Shown piece after piece: positions 6,835 to 14,127 of a stretch of 15,716 nt of DNA (its first letter is position 1; each line of letters starts with the position of its first letter). Where the stretch lies: NCBI GenBank assembly GCA_022844585.1, contig JALHLM010000075.1, positions 1 through 15,716 on the forward strand. Direction: 5' to 3'. The notes under the pieces were generated by a model that saw only the letters and a program-made list of their open reading frames with translations, did not search any database and was not told the origin of the DNA. The stretch is from Pirellulales bacterium. Its GTDB lineage: Bacteria > Planctomycetota > Planctomycetia > Pirellulales > JALHLM01. A program made the position numbers and the translations under genes.

Positions 6835-9108
6835 ATGCGACCCAATCACGGCGGCGGCTGGCAGGCCGTCTTCTATACCTGGCGTAAGGCACGCGAAGTC
6901 GGCGGGATTCGCCGGCTCTGGAAGGCCATGCGCAGCAAGAACGCCTGTAAGACGTGCGCGCTCGGCATGGGGGGGCAGGCCGGGGGGATGGTCAACGAGG
7001 CGGGGCATTTTCCCGAGGTCTGCAAGAAATCATTGCAGGCGATGGCGGCCGACATGCAGGGGGCGATTCGCGCCGGTTTCTTCGAAACCTATTCCGTCGC
7101 GCAACTGCAAGCCTTCTCGCCGCGCGAGCTGGAATCGAGCGGGCGATTGACGCAGCCGCTCGTGTACGAGCGCGGCGCGCAGCACTACCGGTCAATTACC
7201 TGGGACGAGGCATTCGATCGCCTGGTCGCGCGACTCAAGGCGCTGCCGGCCGACGAGACGTTTTGGTACTTCAGCGGCCGCAGCTCGAACGAAGCGGCGT
7301 TTCTGTTGCAGATGTTCGCCCGGCTTTACGGCACGAACAACGTCAACAACTGCAGCTACTACTGTCACCAGGCCAGCGGCGTCGGTCTGACCAGCGTCAC
7401 GGGTTCCGGCACCGCGACGGTCAAGCTCGAGGATCTGGAAAACGCCGACCTGGTGTTCGTCATTGGCGGCAATCCGGCCAGCAATCATCCGCGAATGATG
7501 CGTTCGCTGATGCAGGTGCGGCGCAACGGCGGCCACGTCGTGGTGATCAACCCGGCGATCGAAGTCGGGCTGGTGAATTTCGCCGTGCCGAGCGACGTCC
7601 GCAGCATGTTGTTCGGCTCACCGATTTCCAGCGTGTACCTGCAACCGCACATCGGCGGCGACTTGGCGCTGCTGACCGGCCTGGCGAAGCGGATCGTCGA
7701 ACTGGGCGCGGCGGACCAGCAATTCCTGAACGACTTTTGCGACGGCGCGCCGCAGTTCCTGCAGTTGCTGGATGAAACGCCCTGGCGTGAGATCGAGCTC
7801 AAATCCGGCGTCGCGCGCGATGAAATCTTCCGCGCCGCCGATCTGTACGCCCGAGCCAAGCGCGCCATCTTCGCCTGGACCATGGGCATTACGCACCACG
7901 CCAACGGCGTGCAGAACGTGCAGGCCATCGGCAATTTGGCCCTACTGCGCGGCATGGTCGGTCGCCCTGGTGCGGGCTTGCTGCCGATTCGCGGGCACTC
8001 GAACGTCCAAGGGATCGGCTCAATGGGCGTCACGCCGAAATTGCGCGACGCCGTGTTCGAACGCTTGCAGCAGCACTTCCAAGTGCAGTTGCCCACAACG
8101 CCGGGACTCGACACGCTCGGCTGCATGGAACAAGCGTCGATCGGCGCGTTGAAGCTCGGCGTGTGCCTGGGTGGGAATCTCTACGGCTCCAACCCCGACG
8201 CGCGTTTCGCGCGGCAATCGCTCGGCGCACTGGAAACGCTCGCCTATTTGAGCACCACGCTCAATACCGGGCACGCGCATGGATTGGCGAAGGAGACGCT
8301 GATCCTGCCGGTGCTGGCGCGCGACGAAGAGCCGCAGCCGACGACGCAGGAGTCGATGTTCAATTACGTCCGTTACAGCGACGGCGGCCCGCAACGGCTC
8401 GATGGTCCGCGGAGCGAAGTGGAAATCGTCGCCGATCTGGCCGACCGTGTGCTGGCTGGAACTACGCCCATCGATTGGCGCGCGATGCGCGAGGCCCGAA
8501 ATATTCGCCAGGCGATTGCCAAGATCGTGCCAGGCTTCGAAGAACTGGCTGAGATCGATCGCACGCGGCAGGAATTCCAGATCCCGGGCCGCACGTTTCA
8601 TGAACCAATCTTCGCCACACCCAGCCGCCGCGCGCGGTTGCATACGTTTACGATTCCAGAGTTGCAAACCAACGGCGACCAGTTGCGATTAATGACCGTC
8701 CGCAGCGAAGGGCAATTCAACACGGTCGTGTATGAGGACTACGACGTCTACCGCGGGCAAGATCGCCGCGACGTGATTCTGATCCATCCGGATGATTTGC
8801 GCCGCCTCGGCATTGCGCCGAACGAGCGCGTGATCGTCCGCAGCAGCGCCGGCGAGTTGCGCAACGTCATCGCCAAGAGTTACGACGCCATCCGTTCCGG
8901 CAACGCGCTGATGTACTATCCCGAGGCCAATGAACTGGTCCCGCGCTCGGTCGACCCCGCCAGCCGCACGCCAGCCTTCAAGAACGTGCTCGTCGACGTG
9001 CTGCCGATGGTCGCAACCTTGCCAACTCCGGCGACGGAAAACGGCGCCGCACTGCATACCGACGACGCCGTCGGCAGCCCCTCGCGCGGCAAGCTCAAGG
9101 CTTGCTGA
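6835..9108 (+). CDS. YdeP/FdhF-like molybdopterin oxidoreductase alpha subunit
   Basis: This 757-residue enzyme belongs to the formate-dehydrogenase-alpha-like family that includes E. coli YdeP. N-terminal Cys38, Cys41 and Cys63 (NACKTCALGMGG, then FPEVC) match the three-Cys iron-sulfur pattern I recall for YdeP. Cys178-His179 in NNCSYYCHQASGVGL aligns with the Sec/Cys-His molybdenum ligand site of formate dehydrogenases. GRPGAGLLPIRGHSNVQG (378-395) and GGNPASNHPRMM are bis-MGD-binding segments, and about 615-725 is the C-terminal dinucleotide-binding domain. No twin-arginine signal is present, so it is probably cytoplasmic. The real substrate is unknown; YdeP is linked to acid resistance in E. 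coli. No fdhD chaperone gene lies in the window. The ATG at 6835 directly follows the family D repeat and has no ribosome binding site; the conserved N-terminal region favours it. Confidence 0.9.
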   Translation: MRPNHGGGWQAVFYTWRKAREVGGIRRLWKAMRSKNACKTCALGMGGQAGGMVNEAGHFPEVCKKSLQAMAADMQGAIRAGFFETYSVAQLQAFSPRELESSGRLTQPLVYERGAQHYRSITWDEAFDRLVARLKALPADETFWYFSGRSSNEAAFLLQMFARLYGTNNVNNCSYYCHQASGVGLTSVTGSGTATVKLEDLENADLVFVIGGNPASNHPRMMRSLMQVRRNGGHVVVINPAIEVGLVNFAVPSDVRSMLFGSPISSVYLQPHIGGDLALLTGLAKRIVELGAADQQFLNDFCDGAPQFLQLLDETPWREIELKSGVARDEIFRAADLYARAKRAIFAWTMGITHHANGVQNVQAIGNLALLRGMVGRPGAGLLPIRGHSNVQGIGSMGVTPKLRDAVFERLQQHFQVQLPTTPGLDTLGCMEQASIGALKLGVCLGGNLYGSNPDARFARQSLGALETLAYLSTTLNTGHAHGLAKETLILPVLARDEEPQPTTQESMFNYVRYSDGGPQRLDGPRSEVEIVADLADRVLAGTTPIDWRAMREARNIRQAIAKIVPGFEELAEIDRTRQEFQIPGRTFHEPIFATPSRRARLHTFTIPELQTNGDQLRLMTVRSEGQFNTVVYEDYDVYRGQDRRDVILIHPDDLRRLGIAPNERVIVRSSAGELRNVIAKSYDAIRSGNALMYYPEANELVPRSVDPASRTPAFKNVLVDVLPMVATLPTPATENGAALHTDDAVGSPSRGKLKAC

Positions 9109-9173
9109 AGTTTCTGCGTGGTTTTCACTAAGCCCATGGATGGCCGCAACCAGCGTCGCCGAAAAAAGTCGCG

Positions 9174-9231
9174 CAGACGGCCTTCCCTGGGAGCATAGTC
9201 GTTCACCCCCGCCCCCAGGGATGGCCGACTG
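9174..9231. repeat. 18-bp imperfect inverted repeat after the oxidoreductase gene
   Basis: The arms 9174-9191 and 9214-9231 match at 16 of 18 positions (core TCCCTGGG / CCCAGGGA) around a 22-base loop. The element starts 66 bases past the oxidoreductase stop. It might slow or end transcription, but no T-run follows, so it is listed as a repeat and not as a terminator. It does not resemble the other repeat families. Confidence 0.6.
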
Positions 9232-9397
9232 GGATCTGCCCGCTACCATCGTTTATGAACCGCGATCCCTTAGCTTAGGGAAAGTGAAACGTATTCGACT
9301 CTTCCGCGAATTCACGATTGTTCAGCGCCGTTGCTCAAGCTCCGCCCCTTTTCGGCGAATACCCCGTTAGTTGGACGCCTTCCAGGTTGTTCGTCGT

Positions 9398-9402
9398 GGA
9401 GG
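9398..9402 (+). promoter_or_regulatory. Ribosome binding site that decides the adaptor start
   Basis: GGAGG lies four bases before the ATG at 9407. It favours 9407 over a TTG in the same frame at 9371 and over the ATG at 9425. Confidence 0.6.
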
Positions 9403-9406
9403 CGCG

Positions 9407-10720
9407 ATGGTAAGATCGGTAAGTATGACTCCGCTCAATTCTCCGGCAGCTTCTCCTCCCGCCGGCCTTAAGTCGTCCTCGTTACACGGGGAATTATCCG
9501 CGCTGCGCATCGACCGCTCGGCGCCGCGCCCCCGCTCGGCCGCCGCCACGCTTGGCTGGTTCATGTTGATCGTCCTCTTGCTCGGCGGCGCTGTCGGTGC
9601 CGGCTATTGGGCGTTGCAAGACCGCCTGTTTCCGGCGCCGCTTGTGAAGACCGACTCCGTGCGGATCATGACGCTCGGCCAGGTCTCGACGCAGTTGACG
9701 GCGACCGGCTATTTGGAATCACGGTTGCAAGCCGCCGTCGGCGCGAAGGTGCCGGGGCGCATCGCGCGGCTGCCGGTCGTCGAAGGGACGAAAGTCAAAA
9801 CCGGCGACGTGCTCGCTGAACTGGAACACGCTGACATGGATGCCGCGCTCGCTTCGCGCAAAGTGGCGGTGACGCTGGCGGAAGCGCAAATCGCCGAGGC
9901 GCAATTTAACCTCACGCAGGCCGAGCGCGATCTGGCGCGGGAACGCAACGTTTTCGCGCGCAAGGCCGGCACCGACGCGGGCCTGGAACGCGCCGAGACC
10001 ACCTATAACGCGGCCCAGGCAGTGCTGCATGCCCGGCAAGCCGCGTTGGAGGCCGCCAAGAGTGCCGTCGTCGAAGCGGAAGAGGCGATCAAGAACATGT
10101 TCATCTTCGCCCCGTTCGACGGCACGGTGATCACCAAGGACGCCGAGCAAGGCGAATCAATCATGCCCGGCGGCATGGGGGTCGGCTCCGGCCGCGGCTC
10201 CGTGATCACGCTGGCGAACCTGAACGAGTTGGAAGTCGATACCGACGTCAAGGAGGACTACCTCGGCCAGCTCCGCAAAGGGCAGCCCGCCCAAGTGGTC
10301 GTCGACGCGGTGCCGGATCGGCGCTATAAGGGCCGACTGCGGGAAATCATCCCCATGGGGGACCGGACTCGCGGAATTGTCAAAGTGAAAGTGTCGATTC
10401 TCGATCCCGACGAACGACTATTCCCTGAACTGAGCGCCACGGTTAATTTCCTGCCCGACTCCGCCGGAACGGAAGAAGGCGCGAACCAGGCGCTTTTGAA
10501 AGGTGTCTTCGCGCCCATCGCCGCGGTCCAGGAACAAGGGGACGAGAAATTCGTCTGGGTGCTGGAGCAAGACGTCGTGCGACGGACCACGATTCAAACC
10601 GAAGGCGAACCGCACGACGGCCTGGTCGCGGTCAAGAACGGTCTGATCGGCGGCGAACGCGTCGTCACCGGCCCGCCAGCCGGATTGAAGGATGGCGATC
10701 GGGTGAAGACGGAGGAGTAG
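9407..10720 (+). CDS. MacA-like membrane-fusion adaptor
   Basis: This 437-residue adaptor is the periplasmic partner of the ABC exporter encoded just downstream. A Pro/Ser-rich cytoplasmic start (1-47) precedes one membrane segment at about 49-70 (WFMLIVLLLGGAVGAGYWAL). The barrel-sandwich halves are about 108-140 (VGAKVPGRIARLPVVEGTKV) and 233-272 (IFAPFDGTVITKDAEQGE), with a long Ala/Glu-rich hairpin (142-232) between them. A beta-barrel (274-349) and a C-terminal membrane-proximal domain (about 365-436) follow, so the domain set of MacA/RND-type adaptors is complete. The start at 9407 is chosen for its GGAGG site. The order adaptor, ATPase, permease, permease is the usual MacAB-type layout. 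The 230-base gap before the ATPase gene holds a family C repeat, so expression of the two may not be strictly coupled. Confidence 0.9.
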   Translation: MVRSVSMTPLNSPAASPPAGLKSSSLHGELSALRIDRSAPRPRSAAATLGWFMLIVLLLGGAVGAGYWALQDRLFPAPLVKTDSVRIMTLGQVSTQLTATGYLESRLQAAVGAKVPGRIARLPVVEGTKVKTGDVLAELEHADMDAALASRKVAVTLAEAQIAEAQFNLTQAERDLARERNVFARKAGTDAGLERAETTYNAAQAVLHARQAALEAAKSAVVEAEEAIKNMFIFAPFDGTVITKDAEQGESIMPGGMGVGSGRGSVITLANLNELEVDTDVKEDYLGQLRKGQPAQVVVDAVPDRRYKGRLREIIPMGDRTRGIVKVKVSILDPDERLFPELSATVNFLPDSAGTEEGANQALLKGVFAPIAAVQEQGDEKFVWVLEQDVVRRTTIQTEGEPHDGLVAVKNGLIGGERVVTGPPAGLKDGDRVKTEE

Positions 10721-10733
10721 GGAGGCGACGCCG

Positions 10734-10913
10734 ACACTAGCCCGTAGCGCAAGCGAGGGAGAGTTGACGTCGGAGATAAATAAATCGAATACGCCAAATC
10801 AACCCTCCACGTACGCCGGATGGCAATCCCTGCGAAACGGAAAAGACTCTCTGGCGTTTACGTGAACCGGAAACCGGCGTTCCCTCCCCCTCGCTGGCGC
10901 TACGGGCTAGTGT
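10734..10913. repeat. Inverted repeat family C, copy 2
   Basis: The arms are 10734-10763 and 10884-10913 around a 120-base AT-richer centre. The word GCGCAAGCGAGGG (left) and its partner CCCTCGCTGGCGC (right) are the same as in copy 1 at 5632-5737, including the A.G mismatch. Outside it the arms differ from copy 1 at three paired positions, and each change is compensated. An extra A.C mismatch lies near the inner end. The element starts 13 bases after the adaptor stop and ends 37 bases before the ATPase ATG. Confidence 0.9.
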
Positions 10914-10939
10914 GAGAGGATTTGCCGGGCACACATCGC

Positions 10940-10944
10940 AAGGA
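10940..10944 (+). promoter_or_regulatory. Ribosome binding site of the ABC ATPase gene
   Basis: AAGGA lies six bases before the ATG at 10951. It supports this start over a GTG at 10912 that falls inside the family C repeat. Confidence 0.6.
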
Positions 10945-10950
10945 ATTCTC

Positions 10951-11670
10951 ATGCCTTATGACGCTTCCGATTCGGTCGTGCAGTTGCTGGATGTCAGCAA
11001 GGAGTTCATGCGCGACAAGATTCGCATTCCGGTTCTGACCAATACGACGTTGCACATCCCCAAGGGGGATTTCGCCGCCATCATGGGGCCGTCCGGATCC
11101 GGCAAGTCGACGCTGTTGAATCTCGCCGCGGGGCTCGATCGGCCCACGACCGGGCGCGTGATCGTCAACGGCCAGGACCTGGGCGTGCTCTCCGAAGCCG
11201 GGCTTTCGCGCTTTCGCAGCGAGAACCTGGGCTTCATCTTTCAGATGTACAACCTGATGCCCGTCCTCACGGCGTTCGAGAACGTCGAACTACCGCTGTT
11301 GTTGGCACCGCTCAACCGCGCACAGCGCCGGCAACATGTCGAGGCCGCGCTCCGCATCGTCAGCCTGGCGGATCGGCAGGATCACTACCCCAGGCAACTC
11401 TCCGGCGGCCAGGAACAACGCGTCGCGATCGCCCGAGCGATTGCCAACGACCCGGTCCTGCTGCTGGCGGACGAACCGACCGGTAACCTCGACGCCACGA
11501 GCGCGCAGGAGGTTCTCGACCTGCTGGAACTGCTCAACACGCAATTCGGCACGACGATCATCATGGTCACGCACGACCCGAAGGCGGCCCGCCGGGCGAA
11601 ACGGCTGCTGCACCTGGAAAAGGGCACGTTCGTCCAAGCGGACATCGAAGCCCTGGAGACCTCGCGATGA
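10951..11670 (+). CDS. MacB/LolD-type ABC transporter ATPase
   Basis: This 239-residue nucleotide-binding subunit powers the exporter formed with the two permeases that follow. Walker A is GPSGSGKST (46-54), the Q-loop is Gln98 in FIFQMYNLMPVLTAFEN, the signature is LSGGQEQR (150-157), Walker B is LLLADE (170-175) followed by the D-loop GNLD (178-181), and the switch histidine is His208. The FQMYNLMPVLTAFENVELP segment and the GNLDATSAQEV stretch are typical of the MacB/LolD/FtsE branch, which drives periplasmic mechanotransmission and not bulk transport through the membrane. The length is normal for a free-standing subunit. Its stop codon overlaps the start of the next gene (ATGA), which implies translational coupling. 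Confidence 0.95.
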   Translation: MPYDASDSVVQLLDVSKEFMRDKIRIPVLTNTTLHIPKGDFAAIMGPSGSGKSTLLNLAAGLDRPTTGRVIVNGQDLGVLSEAGLSRFRSENLGFIFQMYNLMPVLTAFENVELPLLLAPLNRAQRRQHVEAALRIVSLADRQDHYPRQLSGGQEQRVAIARAIANDPVLLLADEPTGNLDATSAQEVLDLLELLNTQFGTTIIMVTHDPKAARRAKRLLHLEKGTFVQADIEALETSR

Positions 11671-12827
11671 AATTCATCCCGCTGATCATCCGCAACGTCC
11701 TCCGCAACAAAATCCGCACGCTGTTCACCGGCTCGTCGATCGCGATGAGCTTGTTTTTGGTGGTGCTCTTGTATTCGTTCTTGATGATTCAAGATGAAAT
11801 CCTCGAAGCGACGAAACCCTACAACCGCATCATGGTAACGAACGTGCAAGGCCTGACGGGCAATTTGCCAATCGCTTACCTGGATCGCATCCGCAAGATG
11901 GACGAGGTGCGCAGCGCAATCCCGTTTTCCTGGTTCGGCGGGAGGTACCGTGAAGAGACGATTCCATTTGCCCAATTCGGCACCGATTCGAAATACGTCA
12001 CGGATGTGCTGCAAGAGTACAAGGTGCCGGACGACCAACTCGACGCTTGGCAAGCGGACAAGACCGGCTGCGTCGTCGGAGCGCTGATCGCCAAAAACAA
12101 AGGTTGGAAGATCGGCGATAAGATCCCGCTTAAGGGGGACATCTATCCGGTCGATCTAGAACTGACCGTGCGCGGCATCTACGACGGCGATTCGACCGTG
12201 GACCGAGAACAACTCTGGTTCCATTTCGAGTATATGGACGAAGCGCTCAAGGCCAAGCAACAACCTATGGCTGGCAACGCCGGAATTGTCATGCTCCGCG
12301 CCAAGTCCGGCCCAATCATGCCGGAGTTGATGGAGAAAATCGACAAGCAATTCGCCAGTTCCGATGCGCCGGTACGCGCCATGACTGAGAAGGAATTTCA
12401 GCAGTCGTTCATGGAGATGATGGGAAGCGTCAAGTTCTTTATCAACGTCATTTCCGGCATTGTCGTGTTTTCGCTCTTGATCGTGGCAGGCAACACGATG
12501 GCCATGGCGCTGCGCGAGCGAACGCGCGAAGTCGCCGTGCTGAAAGCCATCGGGTTTGGTCGCGGCACGATTCTCGGCATGGTCCTCTGCGAAGCGGTCA
12601 TCATCGGTTTGCTGGGCGGCGTCGCCGGCGCACTGGGGGCCAAACTGCTGTTCGCCACAGTTGATTTTAGTCGCTGGCTGACGGGCTTTGGCTTCCTATA
12701 CGTGCCCTGGCGCACCGCGCTGTTGGGCCTGGTGCTGGCAGGATTCATCGGATTGGCAAGCGGCATTATCCCCGCTTGGCGCGCTGCGCAGCTTTCGGTG
12801 GTCGACGGCCTTCGAAAGATTGTCTGA
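11667..12827 (+). CDS. MacB-type ABC permease, first of two
   Basis: This 386-residue protein has the four-helix FtsX/MacB layout: TM1 at about 22-41 (SSIAMSLFLVVLLYSFLMI), a large periplasmic domain (about 45-255), then TM2 (257-281), TM3 (302-330) and TM4 (350-372). RERTREVAVLKAIGFGRG (283-300), after TM2, is the cytoplasmic coupling element that contacts the ATPase. The C terminus WRAAQLSVVDGLRKIV is also typical. It overlaps the ATPase gene by four bases and is followed 31 bases later by a second permease with the same topology but a different periplasmic domain, so the exporter is probably a heterodimer. The substrate is not evident. Confidence 0.93.
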   Translation: MKFIPLIIRNVLRNKIRTLFTGSSIAMSLFLVVLLYSFLMIQDEILEATKPYNRIMVTNVQGLTGNLPIAYLDRIRKMDEVRSAIPFSWFGGRYREETIPFAQFGTDSKYVTDVLQEYKVPDDQLDAWQADKTGCVVGALIAKNKGWKIGDKIPLKGDIYPVDLELTVRGIYDGDSTVDREQLWFHFEYMDEALKAKQQPMAGNAGIVMLRAKSGPIMPELMEKIDKQFASSDAPVRAMTEKEFQQSFMEMMGSVKFFINVISGIVVFSLLIVAGNTMAMALRERTREVAVLKAIGFGRGTILGMVLCEAVIIGLLGGVAGALGAKLLFATVDFSRWLTGFGFLYVPWRTALLGLVLAGFIGLASGIIPAWRAAQLSVVDGLRKIV

Positions 12828-12858
12828 CGCAATTGCTTCTCGTTTCTGGAAAGTTGCC

Positions 12859-14034
12859 GTGATTCCGATCAAATACAATCTCCGCAGTCTCTGGGCGCGC
12901 AAGGTCGGCTCACTGATGACGATCGCCAGCACCGGCATCGCCGTCGGCGCCAGCGTGTTTGCGCTGGGACTTTCCGCAGGCTTGGATCAGACGCTGGAGG
13001 TGTCCGCCGGACCGCTCGATATCATTGTGCTGCGTCAAGGCTCTTCGTCCGAAACCGCGAGCGGCGTTTCAGAAGCCGTGGCGCGCGAAATCCTGGCGCT
13101 ACCGGGCATCGCCACCGATCAACAAGGTCGGCCGTTGGCCGCGCCTGAATTGGTGGTCGTGACCTACCTGCCGCGCCGGGGCAACGCCGGGAGCGCGAAC
13201 GTCACCATTCGCGGTGCGCTGCCGGTTTCGCGCGACTTGCGCGAAGGAATGAAGGTCGTCGAGGGACGCGATTTCCAACCCGGCCTGCGCGAGGCCATCG
13301 TTAGTCGCAAACTGGCCGGTCGTTTCGAAGGACTGGGGATGAATGAGGAGTTTGTCGTCCAAGATAAATCCTTCAAGGTCGTCGGGCTCTTCGAAGCGGG
13401 GGGCGGCGCCACCGAGTCGGAGATTTGGACCGATCAGAAGGTGCTCGCCCAGGTCGCCAACCGGACCGGCGGCACGTCTAGCGTACAGATTCGTGCCGCG
13501 AGCAAAGCGGCTCAGGAAACGCTCCTCAACCACATCAAGGCCGACGAGCAAATCGCTCTCAAGGCAATCACCGAAGTACAGTATTTCGCCGATCAGGCCC
13601 AAGCAGGTCTAGTGCTGCGCTTGCTGGGACAGATTATTGCCTTCTTTCTCACAATCGGAGCGATGTTCGCCGTGGCTAACACCATGTACGGCGCGATTGC
13701 CACGCGGGCCCGAGAGATCGGTACGCTCCGCTCGTTGGGCTTCGGGCGAGGAAGCATCCTCACGGCATTCCTACTGGAGTCGTTGGTCTTGTGCTTGGTG
13801 GGAGCCATCGTGGGTTGCCTGGCTTCGATTGCGCTGACAAAGCTGTTTGGCGGCCAAAGCGCCGGCACCATGAATGGCGTCACATTTACCGAGATTGTCT
13901 TTGCTTTCAGCTTCGGCCCCAACGTGCTAATGAAGGGCGCGCTCTTGGCAGTATTCCTGGGAGTCGTCGGCGGTTTTCTCCCGGCGCTTCGCGCCGTGCG
14001 AATGAAAGTGGTGGATGCGCTGCGAGAAGTTTGA
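12859..14034 (+). CDS. MacB-type ABC permease, second of two
   Basis: This 391-residue protein is a paralogue of its neighbour. I chose the GTG at 12859 because it gives an N terminus (MIPIKYNLRSLWARKVGS) equivalent to that of the first permease and has GGAAAG just upstream; the frame is open back to 12688, but that part overlaps the first permease and looks non-coding. The membrane segments are about 18-40, 255-278, 300-328 and 358-378, and the periplasmic domain lies between the first two. TRAREIGTLRSLGFGRGS (282-299) is the ATPase-coupling element, and RAVRMKVVDALREV closes the protein. It is the last gene of the operon; a perfect 33-bp inverted repeat begins four bases after its stop. A TTG at 12820 is an alternative start. 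Confidence 0.9.
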   Translation: MIPIKYNLRSLWARKVGSLMTIASTGIAVGASVFALGLSAGLDQTLEVSAGPLDIIVLRQGSSSETASGVSEAVAREILALPGIATDQQGRPLAAPELVVVTYLPRRGNAGSANVTIRGALPVSRDLREGMKVVEGRDFQPGLREAIVSRKLAGRFEGLGMNEEFVVQDKSFKVVGLFEAGGGATESEIWTDQKVLAQVANRTGGTSSVQIRAASKAAQETLLNHIKADEQIALKAITEVQYFADQAQAGLVLRLLGQIIAFFLTIGAMFAVANTMYGAIATRAREIGTLRSLGFGRGSILTAFLLESLVLCLVGAIVGCLASIALTKLFGGQSAGTMNGVTFTEIVFAFSFGPNVLMKGALLAVFLGVVGGFLPALRAVRMKVVDALREV

Positions 14035-14037
14035 GCA

Positions 14038-14120
14038 GAGTTTGAAGTTTTCAGTGTTCAGTTTTCAGTGAGGACAGCGCGCCCAAGCACTGAAAACTGA
14101 ACACTGAAAACTTCAAACTC
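14038..14120. repeat. Perfect 33-bp inverted repeat (family E) between convergent genes
   Basis: The arms 14038-14070 and 14088-14120 are exact reverse complements around a 17-base loop. Each arm contains the word TTTTCAGTG twice, separated by TTCAG. The element starts four bases after the permease stop and ends seven bases before the LptB-like stop, so it fills the 93-base convergent spacer. A hairpin this long could act as a two-way transcription barrier, though no T-run follows it on either strand. Confidence 0.93.
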
Positions 14121-14127
14121 CCCTCGC

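Larger units (their letters stand above)
9109..9406. other. Intergenic region before the MacAB-like operon
   Basis: These 298 bases separate the oxidoreductase from the export operon. They hold the GC-rich imperfect inverted repeat at 9174-9231 and a good ribosome binding site at the 3' end. I see no convincing gene. A promoter for the operon is expected here, but I could not place one. Confidence 0.55.

Noticed and set aside
9371..9406. TTG start for the MacA-like adaptor
   Set aside because: It would add 12 residues and ignores the GGAGG directly before the ATG at 9407.
10734..10913. Family C element as a MITE or insertion-sequence remnant
   Set aside because: The arms resemble terminal inverted repeats, but I found no target-site duplication at either copy and no transposase remnant. 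The compensated changes fit a folded element better.
12688..12858. Upstream extension of the second permease
   Set aside because: The extra 57 codons overlap the first permease in another frame and translate to a Trp/Cys-rich string without family resemblance. The GTG at 12859 matches the N terminus of the paralogue.
59..14120. Intrinsic terminators at the inverted repeats
   Set aside because: The stems are strong, but none is followed by a T-run on either strand, so I list them as repeats. Termination remains possible but is not shown.
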